Below, one piece after another: positions 1 to 9,126 of a stretch of 22,287 bases of DNA (the first letter of the stretch is position 1; the number at the start of each line of letters is the position of its first letter). Origin of the DNA: Azolla pinnata (Eukaryota; Streptophyta; Polypodiopsida; Salviniales; Salviniaceae); the NCBI GenBank assembly GCA_037176905.1, contig JBBBWG010011112.1:132033-154319 (forward strand), in the 5' to 3' direction. The notes under the pieces were generated by a model. That model saw only the letters and a list, made by a program, of their open reading frames with translations, did no database searches and was not told where the DNA came from. The translations under genes were made by a program, and so were the position numbers.

Positions 1-540
1 CCTCTCTCTTAATTGAGCCTCTTAAACCCTCATTTTAGCTTAAACCCTACTTCTCTCTTAAACCCTCTTAAACCCTACCTCTCTCTTAATTGAGCCTCTT
101 AAACCCTCGTTTTAGCTTAAACCCTGCTTATGTCTCCTAATTAAACTTCTTTTAGCTTAAACCTTGCTTATGTCTCCTTATTAAACTTCTTTTAGCTTAA
201 ACCCTGCTTATATCTCCTAATTCAACCCAGATTTCTCTCTTAAACCCTCGTTAAACCTCTTTAGCTTGAACCTTGGCTATCTCTTCAACCCTCAAATCAT
301 CGTTAAACCTTTTTAGTTCACTCTCTTGAACCCTGGTCATCTCTCAAACCCTGCTTAGCCCTCTTTTTGGCTTCCCCTCTCGAATCCCTTGCTCATCTCT
401 CAGACCCCGATTAAACTTCTTCATCACAAACCCTGATTGTATCCTAAACACCAATTATCTCTTAATTAATCTCTGGTCCTCCCCTAAACCCCAATCAATC
501 CTCATTCTGCTTCCCTCTCTTAAACCCCCTAGACGATCTC
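1..540. repeat. Degenerate telomere-like (AAACCCT) minisatellite array
   Basis: The stretch is built from the plant telomere-type heptamer AAACCCT and one-base variants (AAACCTT, CAACCCT, AAACCCC) separated by CT-rich spacers. Exact heptamers occur for example at 24-30, 42-48, 60-66, 70-76, 101-107, 119-125, 199-205 and 242-248. Two higher-order units are visible. A block starting at 1 is repeated almost exactly at 78 (77-bp spacing), and a 40-bp unit starts at 119, 159 and 199. Regularity decays after about 250, and scattered copies continue to about 600. The array runs off the left edge, so its full size is unknown. It is degenerate and interspersed, so it is an interstitial array, not a functional telomere end. 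Confidence 0.85.
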
Positions 541-956
541 TTATTAGCCTAAGCAACACGTTAAATATACATATATATCTTTGTTTTGCAAACCCTCCAC
601 AATAGTCATGCAACTCGGAAGATGTTGCTACAACAAGGAAAAAGGATTTCATATGAGAACAGAGAGCCACAGGGATCTTTGCGGGGGAATCATCCGAAGC
701 CTAATCGACACTACTCTACACCATCGAAGTTCTTATTTCCAGAATCTAAAATGTTTTTTAACCGACGATGATGTACAAGAAGATGTCTGAGACGGAGCCG
801 AAAAACCATCGGAACCGCATCACGAACATCGGTATACAAAAACAAACACTGAGCAGAAAGCCGCATTCTTTTCATTTTCTTCTGGGGCCTTGCCTGGGCT
901 CTTTGTAAAAAACAATTTACCCACTAACTCAACAACAGCAACATAGAAGGCTGGGA
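541..956. other. Upstream region of the first PP2C gene, no gene seen
   Basis: AT-rich sequence between the telomere-like array and the 5' end of the first phosphatase gene. One more AAACCCT lies at 591-597. Short ORFs on both strands here have no recognisable protein character. It presumably holds part of the distal promoter, but no specific element stands out. Confidence 0.5.
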
Positions 957-1011
957 TACGTATTCGTATATATGCGTCGCGTACGCGTACGCGTACGGGT
1001 ACGAATACGTA
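957..1011. repeat. Inverted repeat enclosing three GCGTAC units
   Basis: The 12-mer TACGTATTCGTA (957-968) returns as its exact reverse complement at 1000-1011. Between the arms lie three tandem GCGTAC hexamers (979-996), part of a 20-base run of strictly alternating purine and pyrimidine (978-997). The element lies 79-133 bases upstream of the predicted start codon, in the promoter or 5' UTR. Confidence 0.8.
967..973 (+). promoter_or_regulatory. Possible TATA box of the first PP2C gene
   Basis: TATATAT lies about 115 bases before the chosen ATG at 1090, inside a GC-rich, CpG-rich region where an AT-only heptamer stands out. A start site about 30 bases downstream would give a 5' UTR of roughly 90 bases. 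There is no transcript evidence, so this is a positional guess. Confidence 0.3.
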
Positions 1012-1089
1012 GGTACAGCGCGGGCCGTACAAGAAGACAGTGGATATGTCCATACATACGGTTCCTGCGCGAGAGGAAGCTCCTTCGCC

Positions 1090-4000
1090 ATGGCCGCCGC
1101 TCGGGCGCTCAGAGCTTCTTCTTCCTCCATCTCCGTTTCCGCTTCTGCTTCTGCTTCTGCTTCTGCTTCGGCTCCTGCTCCGGCTCCGGCTTCTCTCCGT
1201 CCTCGCCCTGCAAACGTCTCCTTCCTCCTTCACCTCCTTCTCCACGGCTATCGGCGCCCCCTCCCTCGCTTCCGCCCCTCCCGTTTCCTCCTCCTCCCCC
1301 CTGGAAGACGAGGAGGAGGATCCGCCGCCTGCGACGCCGGACGCCGCCGCCATCGCCCGCTCATCCACCCCCCCGGCCGCTTCTCTCCCCCCGCCGCGCC
1401 TCCATCGCTGGCCATCGCAGCAGCGACTTTCAACAGCTTCTCCGCTCTGCATTCCGCGGCGCCCCCCCCTCCTCCTCCTCCTCCTCCAGCCCCCGAGGAG
1501 CCGGTGCTCCTGTCATCTAAAGGTCTCCTCCTCTTTCGCTCACGTTCAGGCTTCCCAATACTTTTTCTTTCCCGTCATTGCGAAAGGTCACGCTTTTCCT
1601 TCATGCATATGTGGTTCTGGTTCGAGAGAACGTAGGCCTCTCACGCTTCGGCCGGTGAGAAGGTCTCTCTTTTGTGTCGGACATATCTGGTTTTGATCGG
1701 AAGAAGCAAGGATTTAGGCCATCGCCACGAATCTCTGATGAACTCTCCATGTTATTCTTACATAGTCTACATGGGATAGAATCTCCTAAAGTAGATGCAT
1801 CTTTCATGCTCCTAGTTACGGAAATTCCACTCCACGTATCTGTTCTGTTTACCTCACAAGCATATAAGTTTGAGTGTTATGCATTCTCCCCCATTTTGAT
1901 GCGAAGATGTTGACATTTTTCTCCCTCATCCCAAAGAATGTGCAAATGGCGATATTTTGTTCACATTTGGCGATCCCAGACAGCACACACAAGCAGCGCC
2001 GGAAGAATCCATCGAGGAATCTGAAGGGGTTACAGATATATGTGCTGGTAAGGGAACAGAAGAAAATGAGGAGCTAGCTGTGGACTCCAGTTCTAGTGAA
2101 AGTGGATCACCACAAGACGCCAAGACACTGGACTTGGTGGAGGATATAAACTTGGAATTAGAGCACAATGACTCCTCACCCGAAGACTGTGCAGTAAAAG
2201 CAGACAAAGAGGTTAGAATTCCCCATTCCTTTCCTGATTTTTTCTGAGCTTTTTGAGAACAAAGGAAAATTTTGGTACCTTGATAAGTATGAATCAGAAG
2301 AATATCTTTAGTTTCGATTGATTATCACGAATATTGATAAATTATGAGTGGAACTTAGTGTTTTGATTGCACTGAGGCAGACAAAGGTGTTTCCACAGCA
2401 CCACGGAAGACTACAATGCTAGAATTTTTTGATTTCCTATTGATTTTTATTCATGTTATTAAACCATAATGGAAACGTGGTGTTTTGATAAAATCGAGGC
2501 AAAAATGAGGCTACAGTTGCCCTCTTTACTCGCATGAATGTTGTTAAACTGAGGCAGAGTTTGGCATTGAACATGACAACATCAAAGTAGGGGAGATAAA
2601 CTTGAGCCTAGTATGTTTTGAGAATTGTCTCATTATTTCTCCAAATCCAGAGGGATACTATTCAACAAGTTCACTGTGGAAGGGGTATAATTCTCAGTTT
2701 TGTTTGTGATACTGACTCCTTGTCGTGAACAGATGTAGCCCCCTACCCCCTGGAAAGAGGCATTTCTGATTATCAATTGTACAAAAGAACAAGGTTTAGT
2801 GCATGCCTTAAGGAAGATTTATTGAATGGAAATGTATTGAATTAGGATGAAATTTGCCATGCCAGATTCAGTTATTACCTGTGGCAATAGTACATTCCAA
2901 GCATATGATGCACATCAATTTGCAAAATCGAACTTTCTGTTAAGATAAATAGACAAGTTATAGTTGTGATCCCAGATTTAGGTGGATATAGTAAGGGTTC
3001 ATAGATTTGATTTTTCATGAGATTACAGTCGGAAAAATACCTTGTTATGCGTGCTTGCCATTGAAATCTTGTGATAAGATTTTTGCTTGGTTTTTTCAAG
3101 ATGTATTTTCGGAGGTGGACGTAGACCTCCCTATAGAGAATCTGACTTCATTTGTTATTTCTTCATTAAGTATTCTTCTATTCACCATGATTTTCATCCC
3201 TTATTCTCCATGGTCACATTATGTGTGTTCTTTATTGTGCCCAATTGCAGGAGGAGATAAAGCACGTGCTTACTGGGGATCTTGAGTCGGAAAAGTCCTC
3301 GGAAAGGTGTGATTCTTCCTGTTGGAGTGCATCTTGAAGTGTCTGATTCTATTTTCTATGACAGTCTATGCAAGGATATCCTTTAATCATTTATAGATCA
3401 AGAAATAGAATAATTACAGCTCGAGACAGAGCCTACTGACTTCTGGAATTCGTAGTTAAAGAACGTTTAGGAAAGCAGTAATATTTCGTTACATAAACAA
3501 GAAATCTCCTAGTACCTAATTCACACTAAAGTACCTCAAGTAAAATTGACCATGGATTAATGTGATCTGAAAATGGGAGAAAGTACCAATATAGTTTTCT
3601 CTCATCTTTAGGCACTGGAAATCTTAAGACACCACAATGGTAGTTTGTTGTTTAGTCTCTTTGGGTGTTTGTACCCTTCAGAGAATCATACTGGTTAACA
3701 TATGAAGGCATGGCATTGTATATGTATTAGTATAAAGGAAATCAGGATAGTAAGGGACTTGAATACAAAAATTGGGAAAGAGAAAACTAGGAAAGGATGA
3801 AACTATTAGAAGTTATTGTTGCATGATGTGATTACAGAACTGAGCAGAAGATGAAGGAAAGTTACGGAACTTATCAAACATTTTGTTTTTTCCCATAGTT
3901 ACCATGGTTTAGTGATGTACAACGAGTTTTCAAGATGGCCTTGATATTTTCAAGTCACATGTACGGATGAAACACATTGTTACTGGATGATAAAGTTTCC

Positions 4001-7000
4001 ATGTCTTGGTTCTGATTCAACATAGGCACTAGTCAATGGAAATAGGCAAATCAATGTCAGTTTGCAGCAAAAGAATTTCATACGAAGTCCACATTCTTCA
4101 GCCACAATATTTTGACTGTCTGATTCTGACATCCCTGTAGCAGTATGGTCTGTAGACTATAGAATGATGTAAGAGGGTTTATGACATTGGATCTAGGCTG
4201 GACTGCTCTCTGTTCATGTGAAAAGCTTCCAGTGTGACCAAGTACAACATGAATTCATATGGTCGTCACTTTCTTTTTATCCACTTGTGCCTTGAGACAT
4301 TCCTAGAACATGCCACTCTGCAATCCATTTCTGGGTATGTCTAGAAGTGGCAATTCTTTTATAATTCAGAGTGCATGGAGGGTTCACTTGAGCTAGACAT
4401 CATGACATTTCCATTCAGTGCATTAGTTTTGATACCATGACACTATCATTCACAGTCTTGATTTTGGACAATATCCTTAGTAGCTTTTATAGTGATCATT
4501 GTCCCACGGTGCTCTCAAGGAGATTCTTCAGCAGCAACTAGCCTTTTGATTTCCGTACAACAAGTCTTGGATAACTGATTCAGCTGCAAATGTATGCCCT
4601 GTTGATTTGTTTTGTATCACAAATATTGGTTTTAGTTCTGTTGATATTTTGATTATTCATGAGCAAAAGCTATCACAGCAACTATGACAAAGGTGTGGCA
4701 ACACAGTAGAGTGCATAAAGCCATATGTACACACAGTTGACAATATCTCCTGCTAAGGGCCATTGTGGTGCAGAAAGTCTTGGGGATTTGCAGTGTTGAG
4801 GGAATCAGGAAATTGTGTATCATTACCCTAAACCACACATTGAACTACAGTTATTTGAGGCATTAATCACGCCCACCTCCTTGTATGGAGTCATAAATAT
4901 GAGAAGAACGTCTCTGCAGTGCAAAAGATTGAAGAAATATTTCAAATCCATTGTAATTAACACTGAATTACAAGTAAGGCCAGTAATGGCAAGCACACTT
5001 TGTCAATCATTGAATCTTAGAATTGCCGAGCCATCACCATCCATCATTAATTTTTACTTCATCGGTACAACTTTCTGAAAATATGCATAGAGAAAATAAC
5101 AAAGTCTACTTAATTTAAATAAACACAATAAACTTAGATTGATGATGGTGGAAGTCACTCTTTTTGTCCATCTAGGCCCAAATATTTGTTTGACAGATTT
5201 GTTCCATACATATATATTTACTGTGGGCAATAGTTGATAGAGGACATGCTGGATAAAGTGAAGGCACAACTCAAAGGAGGCATAGCAACTAGATTTATGG
5301 TCTTCATTGCGGCCATGTCAACACAAACAGAGACTCGTGATATGAACATCTTCATAAAATGAAGGGATATGTGGCTTTTGCATTTTGGAATCCTCTTGAT
5401 AGAGAAGGTGGCAATTTCAGTTCCAATTGGTTATTCGTGAATACATTTAAACCATTAGGAGCTAAAATAGAGAGAAAATTTTCTGTTGTGTCATGCATGG
5501 ATGAATTAATATATAGGTCCATGGATATATAGGTTTAGATAAATAGATCGATTGATGGATAATAACTTTATATGGAAGCAAATTACCTCAGTACTTTCCT
5601 CAGATTTTCTAGTTTTTGTCGCTCAACAAAACAGTGTTGATGAGAAGCCTAACCAAGTATTGAAGCTATATTCTGGTGGAGCAATCAGGCCGCATCCAGA
5701 CAAGGTGTGCTGCTTTCCTTTAATGGAATTGGTTCAATTATGTGGTAAGAAATTCTATAGGCAATTTATACTTCAATTAATTGTGTTATATTCCCAGTAG
5801 AAAACAAACCAGCCTCATGGCTATGATTTGTCACACACCTGATGTACGGCAGGTTTCCTCTGGTGGTGAAGATGCTTATTTCATTGAAGGAATGTGGGCA
5901 GGAGTAGCAGATGGTGTTGGAGGATGGGCTCTAAGCGGTCAGTTTGGCATTGATTTCGTTTACAACTTTGCTATTGTTCTTGGTACTAGCATTTGTAATC
6001 ATGGGTGGGACTTTTGAATGCTTTATTTGTCTGCGTGGTGCTGATGTGGACTGCATACAAGCATGCATTAAGTTGTTTTATTTACATTATTTCTTAAGAA
6101 TGACAAAGCAGTGCGTGTACAACAAGTTTATCATGTACAAGCACTGCTTCATCATTCTTAAGGAATATGTAAATAGAACAATTGGTGAATCTTTAATAAT
6201 CTTTGTGTATTGCTGATGCTGATTGCGTACAAGCATGCACTATGCCTATCAAATATTCACCAATTGTTTTATTTACTTTATTCCTTAAAATTGATGAAGC
6301 AGTGCTTGTATTTCAAGTTTATCATGTACAGTGGATCAAAGTCTGACAGTTTCCAACTTCTCAGGTGTTGACTCCGGGATATACTCACGTGAACTGATGA
6401 CGAATTGTGGTCATTTTGTAAGCCTCGAAAAAGGAATTCCCGATCCCAGATCTATAATCATCAAGAGTGTAGCGAAAACAAAAGCTATGGGTACATGCAC
6501 AGCAATAGTTGCTGGTTTGCATTGTCAGGTACTAATATCCTTGGCATTTAGGGACATTTGGGGGGCATATAGCATGAAAGATTTTGCTCTGAACAGTGGC
6601 TGCTGCTGCTGCTGCAGACTCTTTATGTTGCAAATGTAGGCGATTCCGGTTTCCTTGTTGTGAGGGATGGGGGTGTGATAGCCAAGTCAAAGCCAATGCA
6701 GAGAGGCTTCAATTTTCCTTATCAGATAGGCAGCGATGGCGATGATCCTTCGATGGCAGAGGTGAGCGTCTGCCAAAACCCAAAATTTTCAACACAGAAA
6801 AAGCCTGTAACTACCCGGGCAAATGGTGAAATACTGCCCTGATCTTGCAGACATTCGAAGTTCGTGTAGAATCAGGAGACGTGTTGGTGTTGGCAACGGA
6901 TGGTGTCTACGATAACCTCTACGAGAGAGAAATTGTGGACGTTGTTGTTTCGGGGCACAGCAAAGGCATCGAGCCGAATGTAAGTTGCTGGTTTATTTTC

Positions 7001-7297
7001 AAAGCATCAACGTATTACAATACGAGTACACGAAGAATGGTTTTACAGATTGCAGGCAACAGAGCTTGTTAAGATTATGTTTGAGGAATATGCACTGTAC
7101 TATATACTGAATTGGGAAGAATTAAGTACATGTTTCTTTGACAGATTGTAGCAACATGGCTCGTGAAGCTGGCCCATCAAGCAGGCCTGAATAGTAGAGG
7201 CAGAAGCCCTTTCAGCGATGCAGCACAGGCAGCTGGTTATGCGTGCGAGGGCGGGAAGCTCGATGATGCCACTGTCGTCGTGTCTTACATCGAGTAA
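1090..7297 (+). CDS. BIPP2C1: PTC7-type protein phosphatase 2C (BIPP2C1/PP2C62-like), 9 exons, 502 aa
   Basis: Mg/Mn-dependent Ser/Thr phosphatase. Exons: 1090-1522, 1937-2211, 3251-3306, 5635-5704, 5853-5937, 6365-6528, 6618-6761, 6851-6979, 7145-7297 (stop TAA). All borders are GT-AG and all phases match. Residues 1-144 are Ala/Ser/Pro/Arg-rich, like a plastid transit peptide followed by a linker. Residues 145-255 form a variable, Glu/Asp/Ser-rich region. The catalytic domain starts near 265. Visible motifs are GGEDAYF (282-288), ADGVGGW (297-303), NVGDSGF (367-373), ATDGVYDN (424-431) and GGKLDD (488-493). These include the expected metal-binding acidic residues. The order and spacing match rice BIPP2C1 and Arabidopsis PP2C62 (At4g33500), as I recall them. 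The ATG at 1090 has a strong context (gccATGG) and feeds exon 2 in frame. All three forward frames are open through exon 1, so its frame is the least certain part. The 2.3-kb intron 3 could hide an extra exon, but none is needed. Plastid location is inferred. Confidence 0.87.
3307..5634 (+). other. Intron 3 of the BIPP2C1-like gene (2.3 kb)
   Basis: Donor GAAAG|GT at 3306/3307 and acceptor AACAG|TG at 5634/5635. Exon 3 ends in phase 2 (AG) and exon 4 supplies T, giving Ser255. Three other nearby AG sites (5591, 5603, 5612) would break the frame. The intron is AT-rich. Short ORFs inside (for example 4815-5078) show no family resemblance. No repeat or RNA gene was recognised. Confidence 0.65.
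6035..6332. repeat. Intronic A / inverted B / A repeat with long hairpin potential
   Basis: Inside intron 5 of the BIPP2C1-like gene (5938-6364). Arm A (about 6065-6120) is followed by a 14-base loop and then by arm B (about 6135-6191), its inverted copy, with only scattered mismatches. Shared blocks include CTTAAGAATGA and AAGCAGTGC. A third copy in the same orientation as A lies at about 6254-6310, followed by CAAGTTTATCATGTAC, which also occurs in the A loop region. The upstream flank GCTGATG...TACAAGCATGCA is likewise duplicated (6040-6067 and 6211-6238). Arm B can therefore pair with either neighbour. Confidence 0.85.
6597..6617 (+). repeat. CTG trinucleotide run at the exon 7 acceptor
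   Basis: Five CTG units directly precede the CAG acceptor at 6615-6617 of the BIPP2C1-like gene and take the place of a normal polypyrimidine tract. A second AG (6595-6596) lies exactly 21 bases upstream and in frame. Using it would insert seven residues (WLLLLLQ). Family alignment supports the downstream site. Confidence 0.6.
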
Positions 7298-8766
7298 AAG
7301 GAGAGGATACATACATCAGAAGATTTGGATTGGCAAATGTATAGATAAGCCTCTTGCCGAAGACAGTTAGTATTCTTTCTCTGCATATACTACATGCCAT
7401 CTCTTCGATGACGCTGCTTTTTATTGTGCTCTCAAAGTAGAACCTTAATCGAATGAAAAGCTTGTCATTGGTTTTGCAAAGATAACCAAGTCCTGCGTCG
7501 ATTGACATGATTTCCTCCCGAGTACATGAACGTGTATTTTTTCGATTGCTAGTTGGTGGGGGAGAGATCTCCAGGATTCTCGGAGACAACTTTCCGCTTG
7601 AAGAATCCTCCAAACAAATGCCATTTTGTCTGATAAACTCCGAAAACTTTGAGCGGATCTATAACGATTGTTCCTCAGTATATGAGCTTCATCAGCACTT
7701 TTCTTTTTTCTCGTCTTTTTCGCAGGTACTGGTCTCTTGTGAGGTTCATGCTTCTGCACTCATTTGTCGGTTTCAGGTGCCCGGTTAGCGATGTGAAATT
7801 TGTGGGTTTGCCTGGTAATGGTAATGTTGCGTGCTCCGAATGCAAATAATGGAAGTTCAGGCACATGCAGTGAGGAAGAAGGGGATGCATGTTGAGTGAA
7901 AAAGAAGAGGTTGATGGAAGTGCTAGTTTCGATCGTATATTTTGCTGCTACCACACTTCTTTCATGTTTGAAAATCGAGGGTGTTTATCAGGTTTGTTAT
8001 TGGACTGGAAGCACAATTTCAGAGAGACATATGCTTCTTCTGCAATGAAGTGCATATAGTAGCTACTATGAATTGCTTCTGTGCTGCTCAGCACTTGGAC
8101 GCTGTTTCGCGTTTCTTTTCTTCTTAGAACGCCGTCTTAACTAGTGGAAGTGTCGCTGAATTCAATGAAGAGTCAAGTGTTAGTGGAATCGTTAAGAGGG
8201 TTATGATCTGTTGAGAGAATCGAAACACAACAACTTGTCATGGAAGATGAGGAGTTCTTTTGCATCGAAGTGCTGCCGCACTCCCATGAGATCACAAATG
8301 ATGTTTGGCCAAATGATGTTTTTGTTGGTTGGGTGATTGAACATCATCGATCCGAGGGTAAAAATTTGGTGGTTCTCGCACACATTATGAGTCAGATCAT
8401 GTATTAATCGATAAGCAGAGAGAAAACGCTAGTTCTAATCCGTTTCGATCGGTCATTACAGCATCTACTTCTAATCATCGGTATCAATTACATTCGACCA
8501 CTAATTGTCATCAGAAGGTTAAACATAGAGACTGGCACCCGAACTCTAAGCTCTGATGAATGATCTATGGAAATGTGTCCTTGTGAATATGCCCATGGAG
8601 CATATCGAAGGAAAAGCTTTCCGCAATTCATCTGAAGTTTTAAGGAGAACAAATTACAATTGAAGTGGTCTGTATGGGCATTATTATCGTCAGGAGAAAT
8701 TCTTACAAGTTCGTTTACAAATCAGCCTTGAATGTGATACAGACTCTATACATTACAAATTCTCTA

Positions 8767-8806
8767 GTGTGTGTGTGTATATATATATATATATGTACAT
8801 ATATAA
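8767..8806. repeat. (TG)n(TA)n compound microsatellite
   Basis: A run of GT dinucleotides passes directly into a run of AT dinucleotides and then a degenerate TATA-rich tail. It is an ordinary slippage-type repeat in the convergent spacer. Confidence 0.9.
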
Positions 8807-8862
8807 CACATCGGGGCTCTGAATTAATTGAATGTAACAATTCTGTTCAAGAAGCATACCTC

Positions 8863-8868
8863 TTTATT
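8863..8868 (-). terminator. Possible poly(A) signal AATAAA of the minus-strand PP2C
   Basis: TTTATT on the plus strand reads AATAAA on the minus strand, about 260 bases after the TGA at 9129-9127. Plant poly(A) signals are loose, so this is only a plausible placement. Confidence 0.35.
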
Positions 8869-9126
8869 GGGTGGGTTTTCCCATGTTTATGGGTTTTGAA
8901 TCCAACACTCGAATTCGTGTTCCACGAGTTTGCCTTGCGTGCCGATTCCTTTCCATCATGTTGTGGAATGCTCGGATGAAGACAATCGCAGACATGTACA
9001 GAAAGCGGGCGAAACTATTGGTATTACCTTCAAACACGACCTGTCCGAAAAACCGTTTTGCGGGGTGACACCTCCTCTCGAGCAAAGGAAAAACAAGCAT
9101 ATCCACGGATGGTATGTTTCAGCTTG

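Larger units (their letters stand above)
7298..9126. other. Convergent intergenic spacer between the two PP2C genes
   Basis: About 1.8 kb between the two stop codons, which face each other. It must contain both 3' UTRs. Several ORFs of 60-130 codons occur on both strands (for example 7212-7613 minus and 8665-8979 plus), but they overlap each other, have no recognisable domains and lack splice-compatible partners, so they are not called as genes. A TG/TA microsatellite lies at 8767-8806. No transposon ends or RNA genes were seen. Confidence 0.6.

Noticed and set aside
1..540. True telomere end
   Set aside because: The heptamers are degenerate and spaced by CT-rich filler, and a normal gene begins within 1.1 kb. 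This is an interstitial array.
820..1452. 210-codon minus-strand ORF opposite exon 1 of the first PP2C
   Set aside because: It is rich in Arg-Ser dipeptides only because it is the complement of a CT/GC-rich simple-sequence exon. It has no good start context or domain.
4500..4680. Stretch reading W-I-T-D-S-A-A, reminiscent of a Copia protease motif
   Set aside because: Similarity is limited to a few residues, there is no neighbouring gag, integrase or reverse transcriptase, and there are no LTRs.
5236..5361. Open stretch starting [10 protein letters not shown] as an additional exon of the first PP2C
   Set aside because: The direct junction of exon 3 to exon 4 already matches in phase, and no convincing acceptor/donor pair with suitable phase surrounds this stretch.
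7212..7759. Overlapping minus-strand ORFs of 104 and 133 codons
   Set aside because: They overlap the last exon and 3' UTR of the BIPP2C1-like gene in antisense, overlap each other and show no family features.
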